In this document: positions 1 to 7,876 of the stretch, one piece after another
Layout: the number at the start of each line of letters is the position of its first letter
How positions within the stretch are numbered: the first letter of the stretch is position 1
NCBI GenBank assembly: GCA_049515555.1
Contig: JBEKTY010000045.1
Coordinates: 1 to 47,818 of the forward strand
Length of the DNA stretch: 47,818 nucleotides
Reading direction: 5' to 3'
Source: JBEKTY01 sp049515555
Lineage (GTDB): Bacteria; Planctomycetota; Planctomycetia; Pirellulales; Thermoguttaceae
Position numbers and translations under genes: made by a program
The notes under the pieces: model-generated
Seen by the model: the letters and a program-made list of their open reading frames with translations, nothing else
Database searches by the model: none
Told to the model about the DNA's origin: nothing

Positions 1-56
1 ACCGACGGCGGAAGCCCCAAGTCCAAAGACCAAAGACCCAAGACCTAGCCAGTTTC

Positions 57-1262
57 CTACGCCCCGAACTTGGCCAGGCGGTCGGCGTGGGCCATCAGCA
101 GCGGCATGAGGTAGATGGCCGGGAACTGGCCCAGGCCGCCCCGCAGGCACTCCGTCTCGCCGAACGATTGGCAGCCGTCGGTGCGACAGTTTTCGGCCCA
201 CAGCAGGACCGGCACGGGGTGCCAACTGTGGCTCTTCATCTTGGCCGGCGTGCTGTGGTCGCCGGTCACGGCCAGGGCGGTCGGCCGCAAGGCCGTTACG
301 CGGGGCACGACGGCGTCGAACTGCTCGATCATCTTCACCTTCTCGGCGAAGTTGCCGTCCTCGCCGCGGCTGTCGGTGTACTTGAAGTGCACGAAGAAGA
401 AGTCGTAATCGTGCCAGGCCTGGGCCAGCACGTCGATCTCTTCGCCGAGCGAGGCGGGCTGGCCGATGATTTCCATGCCCGCCAGTTGGGCCAGGCCCTT
501 GTACATGGGGTAGACGGCGATGGCCGCCGCCTTCAGTCCGAACACTTCCTCGTAGCTGGGCAGGTGGGGGGCGGCGGCGAACCCGCGCATGGTCAGCCCG
601 TTGGCCTTGGGCTGGCCGGCCAGGATTTTGCGGGCCTGGGCCACAAACTGCTCGGCCGCGGCGGCCGTGCGGCGGCCGGCCTCGTCGTGGGCCACGGCTG
701 CCAGCGGCGGCACGCCCGTCTTCTGCGGATCGGTGTCGGCCACGCCGCCGCCCAGTCCCTCGCCGCGGAAGATCACGCAAAAACGGTGCTCCTTGACCGG
801 CTCGACGAAGACCTCGACGCCGGGGATCCGCACCTGGCGAAGGCGGATGGCCAGCGGGCCGCTCTGGTCGGTGGGGATCCGCCCGGCCCGGCGGTCAGTG
901 ATGTTGCCATTGGCGTCCAGGGTCACGAAATTGCAGCGGACGGCCACGTCGCGGGGACCGAGCTTGAAGCCGACTCCGGTGGCCTCGAGGGCCCCCCGGC
1001 CGATCACGTATCGCAGCGGGTCGTAGCCGAACAGGCCCAGATGCCCCGGCCCGCTGCCGGGCGTAATGCCCAGCGCGATGGGGATCATGCTGCCCAGGCA
1101 GCCCTGGCGGGCCAGGGCGTCCAGATTAGGGGTTTCGGCCGCCTCGAGCTCGGTCGGCCCGCCCGGCGCCATCGGCAGCCCGCCCAGCCCATCGGCCACC
1201 AGGAGCACAATTTTAGAATCGTTGCGGATCTTTAGCTCGGCGACCAACTGCTGAATGTCCAT
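57..1262 (-). CDS. apgM: 2,3-bisphosphoglycerate-independent phosphoglycerate mutase, archaeal-type (ApgM)
   Basis: Interconverts 3- and 2-phosphoglycerate in glycolysis and gluconeogenesis in the cytoplasm; a member of the alkaline-phosphatase superfamily. Seen in the 401-residue protein: the N-terminal metal-binding VADGLGG, the TPNLD motif, a GITPGSGPGHLGLFGYDP segment holding the presumed catalytic serine, FVHFKYTDSRGEDGN, and the C-terminal metal-binding TGDHSTP. Length fits the short ApgM class (about 400 residues), not the 510-residue GpmI class. The frame is open nine codons further up to a GTG at 1289. I prefer the ATG at 1262 because MDIQQL is the usual beginning and a GGAA stretch lies just upstream. 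It is divergent from pgi; the 360 bases between hold two palindromic repeats. Confidence 0.9.
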   Translation of the reverse strand: MDIQQLVAELKIRNDSKIVLLVADGLGGLPMAPGGPTELEAAETPNLDALARQGCLGSMIPIALGITPGSGPGHLGLFGYDPLRYVIGRGALEATGVGFKLGPRDVAVRCNFVTLDANGNITDRRAGRIPTDQSGPLAIRLRQVRIPGVEVFVEPVKEHRFCVIFRGEGLGGGVADTDPQKTGVPPLAAVAHDEAGRRTAAAAEQFVAQARKILAGQPKANGLTMRGFAAAPHLPSYEEVFGLKAAAIAVYPMYKGLAQLAGMEIIGQPASLGEEIDVLAQAWHDYDFFFVHFKYTDSRGEDGNFAEKVKMIEQFDAVVPRVTALRPTALAVTGDHSTPAKMKSHSWHPVPVLLWAENCRTDGCQSFGETECLRGGLGQFPAIYLMPLLMAHADRLAKFGA

Positions 1263-1289
1263 CGTCGGGGTTCCTTGGGTTACAATCAC

Positions 1290-1367
1290 GGGGCCTGTCC
1301 CCGGGTGCCACTGCCGGCTCGTCGAGCAGTGTGAGAAGCACTGCTGGGCAAGCCAGCAGTGGCACCC
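1290..1367. repeat. Palindromic repeat (GGGTGCCACTG...CAGTGGCACCC) between apgM and pgi
   Basis: The arms GGGTGCCACTG (1303-1313) and CAGTGGCACCC (1357-1367) are exact inverted repeats, with a second inner pair around AGCACTGCTGGG and CCAGCAGT. Just upstream GGGGCCTGTCCCC (1290-1302) is a pseudo-palindrome. The same core, GTGCCACTGCTGGCTTGCCC, recurs inside the MITE at 13431-13552, so this is a dispersed family. It could act as a terminator or be a selfish element. Confidence 0.6.
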
Positions 1368-1500
1368 ACTGCCGGGGCATGTTCTCGCGACCGGTTACGA
1401 TAACTAAAATCGGGTGGAAGACAAGTGGGGGCCGACTGGGAGGCCGGGCGGTTTTCGGATAGAATTCGCGCAGATTGCACCCGCGCGGTTGTGGCCGCAA

Positions 1501-1578
1501 GGGGGACAGGTCCGTGTTTTCGGCCCACGTTTTCTACCAATGTGACGCGTGAACCCGCCGAAAAACGGACCAGTCCCC
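1501..1578. repeat. REP-like inverted repeat with GGGGACAG / CAGTCCCC arms upstream of pgi
   Basis: The left arm 1501-1523 (GGGGGACAGGTCCG...TTTTCGG) pairs with the right arm 1558-1578 (CCGAAAAACGGACCAGTCCCC), leaving a loop of about 34 bases. Each arm also contains a short palindrome of its own. It belongs to the same GGGGACAG...TTTTCG family as the inserts inside pgi (1871-1967) and the transglutaminase gene (36581-36634). It sits 45 bases before the pgi start and could form a hairpin in its leader. Confidence 0.65.
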
Positions 1579-1622
1579 GGCCGGTGTAATGACGACTGCC
1601 CGAAACGCGGAGAACCGACCCC

Positions 1623-3146
1623 ATGACGAGCCCAGCGATTGAGCCGATCGTTTACGACTATTCGACCTTGATCGTGCCGGACGGCGCGGAGGAGTTCGTT
1701 CGCCAGACGGGGATAAGCCGGGCCGATGTGGCTTGGCTGGCCCCCCGACTGGCCGCCGCGCGGCAGGAAGTGCTCGACGACCTGGCGCTGTTCAACGCCA
1801 AGGGGCAGGCGCCGCCGGAGAAGCAGCCGCTGGACGCGGCCTTTTGCGATCTGCCCGAGCGGCTGCTGGAAGAGCCAAAGGGGACAGTCCCATTGAAGGG
1901 GACAGTCCCATTTTCGTCGGACGAAAATCGGGACAGTCCCCGGGACGAAAATCGGGACAGTCCCCGTGAGCGGCTGCTGGACGACATCATTGCCAGCGCC
2001 GACCGGCTGGCCGCCGAGGTGGACCGCGTGGTGGTGCTGGGCATCGGCGGGTCGTACATGGGGGCCCGGGCCCTGATGGAGGCCCTCTGCCATCCCTATC
2101 ACAACGAGCTGGGGCGTGAGGCCCGCCGCGGCCGCCCGCGGTTGTACTTCGAGGGAAACAACGTCGACAACGACGCGGTGGCCGGCCTGCTCGACCTGTT
2201 GCGCTGCGAGCCGGACTGGGCGATCATCGTGATCAGCAAGAGCGGCGGCACGCTGGAGACGGCCGTGGGCCTGCGGCTCTTCCTGGAGGCCCTGCGGACG
2301 GCCTGCGGCGGCGACGAGGAGAAATTCCGCCGCCGGGTCGTACCGGTCACCGGCCGCAGCGGCCGGCTGCGCGACCTGGCCGGCGCCTTGGGCTGCCCCA
2401 AGGTCTTTCCGATTCACGACGGCGTGGGCGGGCGATTCTCGGTGCTCGACCCCGTGGGCCTGCTGCCCGCCGCCGTGCTGGGCCTGGACGTGGTGCGACT
2501 GCTCCAGGGGGCGGCCTTGATGAACGAGCGGTTCCGCCACGCAGAGCCGGGCCGCAATCCCGTGCTGGACTATGCCGGGGTTTCGTGGTGGATGGCCCTC
2601 CGCCGCGGGGCGGCCGTCCGCGTCTTGTCCACCTGGGGAAAACGGCTCGAAGCGGTGGGGCTATGGTACGACCAGCTTCTGGCCGAGAGCCTGGGCAAGG
2701 ACGGCCAGGGCGCCACGCCCCTGACGGTGGTCAATACCCGCGACCTGCATTCCCGCGGCCAGCAGCATCAGGAGGGCCGCCGCGACAAGCTGATTACGAA
2801 CCTGGTGGTCGAGCGGCCGGAGCGCCCGCCGATTTCGGTTCCGAAATCGGCCCGCGACCAGGACCGGCTCAACGAGCTGGCGGGCACGACGCTGCCCGAG
2901 ATCCTCGCCGCGGCCCGCAAGGGCGCCAACCAGGCCTACGCCGACGATCATCGGCGTACGGCCGCCCTCCGCCTGCCCAGGCTGGACGAGGGCGCACTGG
3001 GACAACTGTTGCAGATGTTCATGCTGGCCACGGCCGTCGAGGGCCGGCTGTCGGGCATCAATCCCTACGGCCAGCCGGGCGTTGAGGCATACAAGAAGAA
3101 CATGAACCGCATCCTGCGGGAGAAAGGGACCATTCCATGCACGTGA
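1623..3146 (+). CDS. pgi: Glucose-6-phosphate isomerase with an in-frame palindromic-repeat insert
   Basis: Interconverts glucose 6-phosphate and fructose 6-phosphate in the cytoplasm. Seen: VVVLGIGGSYMGARAL, the phosphate-binding ISKSGGTLET, the GGRFSVLDPVGLLPAA signature and a C-terminal INPYGQPGVEAYKKNM typical of bacterial isomerases. Length is 507 residues. Residues 84-115 (GTVPL, GTVPFSS, DENRDSP, DENRDSP) do not belong to the family: they are translated from a GGGGACAGTCCC hairpin repeat, and the peptide ERLL(E/D) stands on both sides (79-83 and 116-120). Taking out 37 codons gives an uninterrupted DLPERLLDDIIAS. GGAGAA precedes the ATG. The gene overlaps the YbjQ gene by 10 bases. Activity of the expanded protein is not known; the insert lies between the N-terminal region and the first SIS domain, where a loop could be tolerated. 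Confidence 0.93.
   Translation: MTSPAIEPIVYDYSTLIVPDGAEEFVRQTGISRADVAWLAPRLAAARQEVLDDLALFNAKGQAPPEKQPLDAAFCDLPERLLEEPKGTVPLKGTVPFSSDENRDSPRDENRDSPRERLLDDIIASADRLAAEVDRVVVLGIGGSYMGARALMEALCHPYHNELGREARRGRPRLYFEGNNVDNDAVAGLLDLLRCEPDWAIIVISKSGGTLETAVGLRLFLEALRTACGGDEEKFRRRVVPVTGRSGRLRDLAGALGCPKVFPIHDGVGGRFSVLDPVGLLPAAVLGLDVVRLLQGAALMNERFRHAEPGRNPVLDYAGVSWWMALRRGAAVRVLSTWGKRLEAVGLWYDQLLAESLGKDGQGATPLTVVNTRDLHSRGQQHQEGRRDKLITNLVVERPERPPISVPKSARDQDRLNELAGTTLPEILAAARKGANQAYADDHRRTAALRLPRLDEGALGQLLQMFMLATAVEGRLSGINPYGQPGVEAYKKNMNRILREKGTIPCT
1857..1981. repeat. In-frame palindromic element inside pgi, flanked by 14-bp direct repeat
   Basis: GAGCGGCTGCTGGA stands at 1857-1870 and again at 1968-1981. 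Between them lie a short unit (GGGGACAGTCCCATTG), then GGGGACAGTCCCATTTTCGTC facing GACGAAAATCGGGACAGTCCCC, and then a second copy of the right arm. The distance between the direct repeats is 111 bases, exactly 37 codons, so the reading frame is kept. I read this as an insertion with target duplication followed by partial arm duplication. Confidence 0.85.
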
Positions 3147-3463
3147 CCACTACGTTCACCATCGAAGGACACCAGATTCGCGAATATCGGGGGCTCGTCC
3201 GCGGGATCATCGTGCGGGCGCCCACGATCGCCCAGGGTATTCTGGGCGGGCTGAAGAACATCATCGGCGGCCGGATCGGGGCCTACACCGACATGTGCGA
3301 GCAGGCCCGTCAGCAGGCCTTCGATGAAATGGTCGAGCACGCCCAGGCCGTGGGCGCCAACGCCATCGTGGGCGTCCGCTACGACGCCTCCGAGGTGGCC
3401 GGCGGCCGCGGCGGCGGGGCCACCGAGGTCCTGTGCTACGGCACCGCGGTGGTCATCCAGTAG
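3137..3463 (+). CDS. YbjQ/UPF0145 family protein
   Basis: A 108-residue cytoplasmic protein of the YbjQ (putative heavy-metal-binding) family. Seen: a beta strand start, IREYRGLVRGIIVRAPT, the helix DMCEQARQQAFDEMVEHAQAVGANAIVGVRYD and a final strand EVLCYGTAVVIQ, all in family order, and length equal to the usual 103-110. The family forms pentamers in solved structures; its substrate is unknown. The start overlaps the last 10 bases of pgi, so translation is probably coupled. There is no clear reason for linkage to sugar metabolism. Confidence 0.88.
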   Translation: MHVTTTFTIEGHQIREYRGLVRGIIVRAPTIAQGILGGLKNIIGGRIGAYTDMCEQARQQAFDEMVEHAQAVGANAIVGVRYDASEVAGGRGGGATEVLCYGTAVVIQ

Positions 3464-3470
3464 CCAGCCG

Positions 3471-3577
3471 GGATTATTCACCGAGGCTCGTAGTGACCCG
3501 ATTTATCGGGTCTGGAGAGTGTGTACAGGCCAAGAACCGCATGAATGCGGTCACTACGAACGATCGGTGAATAATCC
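3471..3577. repeat. 107-bp palindromic element between convergent genes, copy 1
   Basis: Perfect 14-base terminal inverted repeats GGATTATTCACCGA (3471-3484) and TCGGTGAATAATCC (3564-3577), followed inward by CGTAGTGACC / GGTCACTACG. Inside are two small hairpins: ACCCGATTTATCGGGT and ACCGCATGAATGCGGT. A second copy lies at 23466-23560, again between two genes that point at each other. It may serve as a bidirectional terminator. No transposase is encoded; a RAYT/REP or MITE origin is inference. Confidence 0.75.
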
Positions 3578-3580
3578 AGC

Positions 3581-4348
3581 CTACCTGGCCAGCGGCAGCC
3601 AGGCCGCCCCGCCCACGTACAGGCTGGCCGTGATGATGGCCAGCATGACCAGCGTGACCCACCGCTCGGCGCCGTGGGCGTTCCAGCTTACCACCAGCAG
3701 GCCCGAGGCCAGCACGATCGAGGCGAAGACGAAGAAGATCTGCCGCCAATAGGCGTCGATCTGGTTGCCGCTGCGGGCCATGCGGGCACTGGCGTCGAGG
3801 CTTCGCCAGGGGCCGGCTTCGGCCTGCCGCTTGTCGATCGCACGGCGTCTTTCGAGGTCGGCCAGTTGCGCCCGCAGATCGACTACGGCCTTGGCGTCGG
3901 CGGTTTTCGCCTCGGGTGAGCGGGGCTCCTTGTTCTCCTCGATGGTCGCGATCTTGCCTTCCAGCTCGAGCTGCTGGGTCTGCCATTGGTCGTCGAACAA
4001 GTCGCGGGCGGCCTTGGCCTTCATTTCGGCCCGCTCGGCCCCGCGGCGGCCGACCTCGTCGCAGCCGCGGGCCAGCAGCACCAGGACCAGTCCCAGGGCG
4101 ACCAGGGGCCGGCCGGCCAAGAGCGCGGCCGAGGTGAGCGCGGCCACGGAATCGGCCGAGGGCTTCCAGCGCCGGGCGTCCGAGCCCGCTTTCACCGTGG
4201 CATGCGCGGGCGTGGCAGACCCCGGGCCTTTGCCGCCATCAGGCACGACGAACGGCTCCCCGCACGCCGGGCAAGTCACCCGCTCGCCGAAATGGGCCTC
4301 CGTCACCTGAAGTCGATGCCCCTTCGGGCAGGTGGCTTCGTACGACAT
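3581..4348 (-). CDS. Membrane protein with N-terminal zinc ribbon, unknown function
   Basis: A 255-residue protein I cannot assign to a named family. Seen: an N-terminal treble-clef/zinc-ribbon-like segment with Cys7, His11, Cys26 and Cys29 (TCPKGH ... TCPACG), a short linker, one membrane segment at about 78-95 (LVALGLVLVLLA), a charged helical region at about 100-185 (ELEGKIATIEENKE, LRAQLADLERRRAID; probable coiled coil), and two closing membrane segments (FFVFASIVLASGLLVVSW and WVTLVMLAIITASLYVG). Planctomycetes carry many proteins with a small N-terminal zinc ribbon before a membrane part. It is convergent with the YbjQ gene. GAGGCGAGAG precedes the ATG. Confidence 0.7.
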   Translation of the reverse strand: MSYEATCPKGHRLQVTEAHFGERVTCPACGEPFVVPDGGKGPGSATPAHATVKAGSDARRWKPSADSVAALTSAALLAGRPLVALGLVLVLLARGCDEVGRRGAERAEMKAKAARDLFDDQWQTQQLELEGKIATIEENKEPRSPEAKTADAKAVVDLRAQLADLERRRAIDKRQAEAGPWRSLDASARMARSGNQIDAYWRQIFFVFASIVLASGLLVVSWNAHGAERWVTLVMLAIITASLYVGGAAWLPLAR

Positions 4349-4483
4349 CTCTCGCCTCGCAGGGCTACCGAAGGGGGCAGGTGAGGTTTCGCTGCGCGCA
4401 AACTAGTACTGCCACCCATCGCTCCAATGTGTCCAGTTTAGCCGGCCGTGGCGGGCGATGCAACGGGGGGACGCGGAACACGA

Positions 4484-4620
4484 CGCGGGGACAGGGGGAC
4501 GCGGAGACGCGGAGACACGGGGACACGGGGACGCGGGGACGCGGAGACACGGGGACGCGGGGACACGGGGACGCGGAGACACGGGGACTCTCCGCGTCGC
4601 CGCGTCTCCCTATCCCCGCG
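4484..4620. repeat. Tandem short-motif repeat (GGGGACGCGGAGACAC-type) with an inverted tail
   Basis: Irregular tandem copies of 8-9 base words (GGGGACGCG, GGAGACACG, GGGGACACG) run from about 4484 to 4588. The following TCTCCGCGTCGCCGCGTCTCC is close to the reverse complement of the array, so the whole could fold on itself. It fills most of the 356-base gap between two divergent genes. No spacers of constant length occur, so it is not CRISPR. Either a slippage array or a spacer-repeat family. Confidence 0.8.
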
Positions 4621-4704
4621 TCATTCAGGGCGGTCTGGTATTTCTTCCGTCCCATCCGGTAGGCCGGCTTTTCCTGCTTTCCCCCGTGTTATATCATCAA
4701 CATA

Positions 4705-6120
4705 ATGAGCCCCGCCCATTGGCATTCCGGTTCCGAGCCGCCCAGCCAGGCGTCGGCCCCGCCGGCCGAGGTGCTGATCGTCGATAACGACCGTCCCCAC
4801 GCGGAGACGGTGGCCGAGACGCTGCAGCGTGTGGGGTTCCACTGCCGCGTGGCCGCCTCCGGCACGGAGGGCGCCCGGCTGATCGAGGAAAAGGATTTCG
4901 ACGCGATCATTACGGACTTGATGATGAGCGACGTGGACGGGCTGGAGATCCTGGCCCGGGCCAAGAGCGCCCAGCCCGATACGGAAGTCATTCTGCTGAC
5001 GGGCCACGGCACGATCCCCTCGGCGGTCGAGGCCATGCGCAAGGGGGCCTTCCACTACCTGCTCAAGCCGCTGGACATCAACCAGCTTCGGGCCGTGGCC
5101 GAGAAGGCGGTGGAGAGCTCCCGACTGCGGCGGATGAACCTCGAGCTCAAGCGGCGGCTGGACGAGAAGTTCGGCTTCGAGGGCGTCATCGGCGACAGCC
5201 GCCAGATGCGCGACGTGATCGAGCGCCTCAAGCGGATCGCGCCCACCAACGCCACCGTGCTGATCCAGGGCGAGACGGGCACGGGCAAGGAGCTGGTGGC
5301 CCAGGCCATCCACCAGAACAGCCCCCGCAAGAATAAGCCCTTCGTGGCCCTGAACTGCGCCGCCCTGAGCGAGAACATCCTGGAAAGCGAGCTGTTCGGC
5401 CATGTCAAGGGCGCGTTCACCGACGCCTCGACCGATCGCGTGGGCAAGTTCGAGTACGCCCACGGCGGCACCATGTTCCTGGACGAAGTGGGCGACATGC
5501 CGCTGGCCACGCAGATCAAGCTCCTCCGTGTGCTGGAAAGCGGCCAGATCACCCGCGTGGGCTCCAACGATCCGATCCAGGTCAACGTGCGGCTGCTGTC
5601 GGCCTCCAACCGCAACCTGGAAGACGGCATCGAGGCCGGCAGCTTCCGCAGCGACCTGTTCCACCGGCTGAAGGTGGTCGCCATCCGCCTGCCCACCCTG
5701 GTCGAGCGGAGCCAGGACATCCCCATCCTGATCGACTATTTCCTCAAGCAGTTCACCGCCCGGCACGGCAAGCCCATTCGCGGCGTGTCGCCGGCCGCCC
5801 GGCATCGGCTGCTGAGCTACGCCTGGCCGGGCAACGTCCGCCAGCTCCGCAACGTAATCGAGAGCATGGTGGTCGTCGATTACGACGGCCTGTTGGACCT
5901 GGACGACCTGCCGGAAGAGCTGGCCGGGCCGGCCCCGCCCGCCGGCGAGCCCGCCGGCGCCGCGCTGGTCCACCTGGTCGGCCGCCCGCTGGAGGAGATC
6001 GAGCGGCTGTTCATCGCCGAAACCCTCCGCGTTACCGGCGGCAACCGCGAGTTGGCCGCCAGCCAGCTCGGCATCGGCGCGCGGACGCTGTACCGCAAGA
6101 TCAAGGAGTACGGGTTGTAG
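4705..6120 (+). CDS. NtrC-family sigma-54-dependent response regulator (GAFTDA variant)
   Basis: A 471-residue transcription activator. Domains: receiver at 22-135 with acidic Asp27/Asp29, phospho-acceptor Asp71, Thr99 and Lys121; AAA+ domain about 160-385 with Walker A GETGTGKE (189-196), Walker B GTMFLDEVGD, and the arginine-finger region FRSDLFHRL; Fis-type helix-turn-helix at the C-terminus (ELAASQLGIGARTLYRKIKEYGL). The sigma-54 contact loop reads GAFTDA (236-241) where the family consensus is GAFTGA. No cognate histidine kinase is in the window. I see no Shine-Dalgarno before the ATG, but TATATC stands 11 bases upstream, so a leaderless message is possible. Confidence 0.93.
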   Translation: MSPAHWHSGSEPPSQASAPPAEVLIVDNDRPHAETVAETLQRVGFHCRVAASGTEGARLIEEKDFDAIITDLMMSDVDGLEILARAKSAQPDTEVILLTGHGTIPSAVEAMRKGAFHYLLKPLDINQLRAVAEKAVESSRLRRMNLELKRRLDEKFGFEGVIGDSRQMRDVIERLKRIAPTNATVLIQGETGTGKELVAQAIHQNSPRKNKPFVALNCAALSENILESELFGHVKGAFTDASTDRVGKFEYAHGGTMFLDEVGDMPLATQIKLLRVLESGQITRVGSNDPIQVNVRLLSASNRNLEDGIEAGSFRSDLFHRLKVVAIRLPTLVERSQDIPILIDYFLKQFTARHGKPIRGVSPAARHRLLSYAWPGNVRQLRNVIESMVVVDYDGLLDLDDLPEELAGPAPPAGEPAGAALVHLVGRPLEEIERLFIAETLRVTGGNRELAASQLGIGARTLYRKIKEYGL

Positions 6121-6138
6121 AGGGAAGGGGATTGGGGA

Positions 6139-6363
6139 TTAGGGATTAGTTTGTGGGTCTTTCGCGTGTCGTTTGCGGCGCGCGGCAGGTTTCAGGTCGG
6201 CGGCTGATAGCCATGCGTTTGTCGCGCTGCGGACTTCTTCGATCGTCAAGCGATCCGGCTGCTCACCCCCGGACGTGTCGTACGGTTGGCGTAGCGCTGC
6301 CAGGACTGCTCTTGAAACAGCGGAGAGTACGTCGCCAGGTTCCTGCCCAACCCACCAATCCAC
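6139..6363 (-). CDS. Possible small hypothetical protein or gene remnant
   Basis: A 74-codon frame beginning at GTG that reads like protein in its middle and end (RLTIEEVRSATNAWLSAADLKPAARRKRHAKD). Its first codons lie within a dispersed repeat (6359-6394), so the real N-terminus may have been lost to that insertion. No domain is recognised and there is no clear ribosome-binding site. Apart from this and the repeat I see nothing in the gap 6121-6431. Confidence 0.2.
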   Translation of the reverse strand: MDWWVGQEPGDVLSAVSRAVLAALRQPYDTSGGEQPDRLTIEEVRSATNAWLSAADLKPAARRKRHAKDPQTNP

Positions 6364-6394
6364 GCCCTTCGCTGCGCTCAGGGACGTGCCACCC
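6359..6394. repeat. Dispersed repeat CACGCCCTTCG...CAGGGACGTGCC
   Basis: A copy of the family whose core reads, on one strand, GTCCCTGAGCGCAGCGAAGG followed by GCGTG. Other copies: 8814-8890 (a facing pair) and 17950-17988. The ends GGCACGTCCCT and AGGGCGTGCC are imperfect inverted repeats. Confidence 0.65.
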
Positions 6395-6431
6395 TCGCTG
6401 GAATCTGCTCAAGCTGTTCTTTCGCGGTTCA

Positions 6432-7691
6432 TCAGGCCTTCAGGCCTTTGAGGTTCACTTCCAGGCGCTTGTTCTCTTTGATCAGCTCGTCGAGGGTCAG
6501 GAAGCAGCCGCGGCGGGCGGCCTCCCGGCCGAGGATGCAGGTCAGGGTGCAATCGACCGACCGCTGGGCCGTTTCGTTGGCGAAGTTGCCTTTCGTCACG
6601 CGCTCGTAGAAGGCGGCGATATTGCGTTTGGCCCCCGCCTCGTACAGATTGGCCACCGGGCCGCCGCCGAAGTGCTTGGGGCCGCCGCGGACATAGGCTT
6701 TTCCCCAGTAGGCCAGGCGTGCCGCGGCCGCGCTGCCCTGCAGCGAGCACTCCAGCGAGCCCATGTGCAGCCAGTCGTGGGTCGGGCCGCGGCCGCTCTC
6801 GTGGATCCAGGGCAGGCCGTCCTCGAACGTGTAGGTGACGAAGGTGGTGTCCTGCGCGTCGCCGTGCGGGTCCTGGCGGAACCGCCCGCCCCGGCCATAG
6901 GCCGAGACCGGCCGCCGGCCGAGGGCCCAAACCATGGCGTCCACGGCGTGGATGTCGAAGTTGCCGAGGTAGCCGCAGCCCAGCGCGTCGTCGTTGACCC
7001 AGATCAGGCCGGTCAAGCGGCTTTCCAGCGTATCGGTGAGCGGCGGATCGTTGAACGTGCCGCCCCCGCCGCCCGTGCCCACGCTGAACACCATCTGCAG
7101 CGTGCCCAGGGCGCCGTCCAGAAATCGCTGGCGGACCTCGATATTGATGGGGTCGGTGGGCATTTGGTAATCGACCAGGAAGACCCGCTTCTTCTGCGCG
7201 GCGGCCGGGCCCAGGCTGCCGATCTTGAGCGTGCCCGGCACGTCGGCCGCCACGGGCTTGGCCATGTAGACGTGCAGGCCGGCCTCGACGGCGGCCGCGG
7301 CGTGCTCGGGGAAGAAGTAGGGCGGGGTCTCGAGGATCACCGCCTCGACGCCGCTCTCGATGAGCCGCTTGTAGGCTGAAAGGCCGGAAAAGCAGCGCGC
7401 GCGGTTGGCCCCCAGCTCGGTGCCGGTTTTTTCGGCGCGGTCGGGGAAGTAGTCGGCGGCGGCCACGAACTCGTAGCCGCCGTGCTGCTTGAACAACCCG
7501 GCGATCCAGCTTCCGCGCCCGCCGCAGCCCACGATGCCCACGCGGATCCGCCGGCCCCCGGGCGGCTTGGCCCCGGCGGCCGGCGCCACCTCGGCCGCCG
7601 ACAGCGGCGCTGCCGCCGCCGCGGCCAGCGAGCCGTAAAGGAAATCACGCCGAGCCAAACCACCTGACGGGTTACCATTGTCGCGCTTCAT
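6432..7691 (-). CDS. Tat-exported Gfo/Idh/MocA family oxidoreductase
   Basis: A 419-residue NAD(P)-dependent oxidoreductase, probably acting on a sugar or inositol derivative; the substrate cannot be read from sequence. Seen: twin-arginine signal LARRDFLYGSLAAAAAAPLSAA, then the Rossmann motif VGIVGCGGRG, an EAVILETPPYFFPEHAAAAVEAGLHVYMAKPVA block in place of the usual EKP (here AKP), and the alpha/beta C-terminal domain. The AKP-for-EKP change alters a family lysine-proline motif at its first position only; the lysine is kept. GGAGAC stands before the ATG. It stands alone, with repeats on the 5' side. A second member of the same superfamily is at 30160-31479. Confidence 0.88.
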   Translation of the reverse strand: MKRDNGNPSGGLARRDFLYGSLAAAAAAPLSAAEVAPAAGAKPPGGRRIRVGIVGCGGRGSWIAGLFKQHGGYEFVAAADYFPDRAEKTGTELGANRARCFSGLSAYKRLIESGVEAVILETPPYFFPEHAAAAVEAGLHVYMAKPVAADVPGTLKIGSLGPAAAQKKRVFLVDYQMPTDPINIEVRQRFLDGALGTLQMVFSVGTGGGGGTFNDPPLTDTLESRLTGLIWVNDDALGCGYLGNFDIHAVDAMVWALGRRPVSAYGRGGRFRQDPHGDAQDTTFVTYTFEDGLPWIHESGRGPTHDWLHMGSLECSLQGSAAAARLAYWGKAYVRGGPKHFGGGPVANLYEAGAKRNIAAFYERVTKGNFANETAQRSVDCTLTCILGREAARRGCFLTLDELIKENKRLEVNLKGLKA

Positions 7692-7741
7692 GGAAAAGTC
7701 TCCTGGCTTGAGTTGTTGTGCGGTTCAGCCGTACACATCCG

Positions 7742-7876
7742 GTCCCCTCTCCCTCCGGGAGAGGGCTAGGGTGAGGGCTGGCGGGACGAAAGCAGTCGTT
7801 TCTTGCGATGCCTTCCACAACCTCCTCACCCCCTGCCCCTCTCCCAATCGTGCCGCAACGGCACGCGGGCGAGGGG
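7742..7876. repeat. CCCTCTCCCTCCGGGAGAGGG-type repeat pair
   Basis: CCCCTCTCCCTCCGGGAGAG followed by GGCTAGGGTGAGGG (7744-7777) is one hairpin; the facing block CTCACCCCCTGCCCCTCTCCC with an interior AATCGTGCCGCAACGGCACG hairpin (to about 7876) is its partner. Further copies lie at 17992-18029, 21108-21232, 30068-30135 and inside the kinase gene at 47178-47227. It occupies the gap 7692-7960, in which I see no gene. Confidence 0.75.

Noticed and set aside
87..1235. A 382-codon plus-strand frame across apgM
   Set aside because: Antisense shadow; composition is low complexity and the minus-strand frame has all phosphoglycerate mutase motifs.
4484..4620. A CRISPR array
   Set aside because: Words are contiguous, with no unique spacers of constant size, and no cas genes lie nearby.
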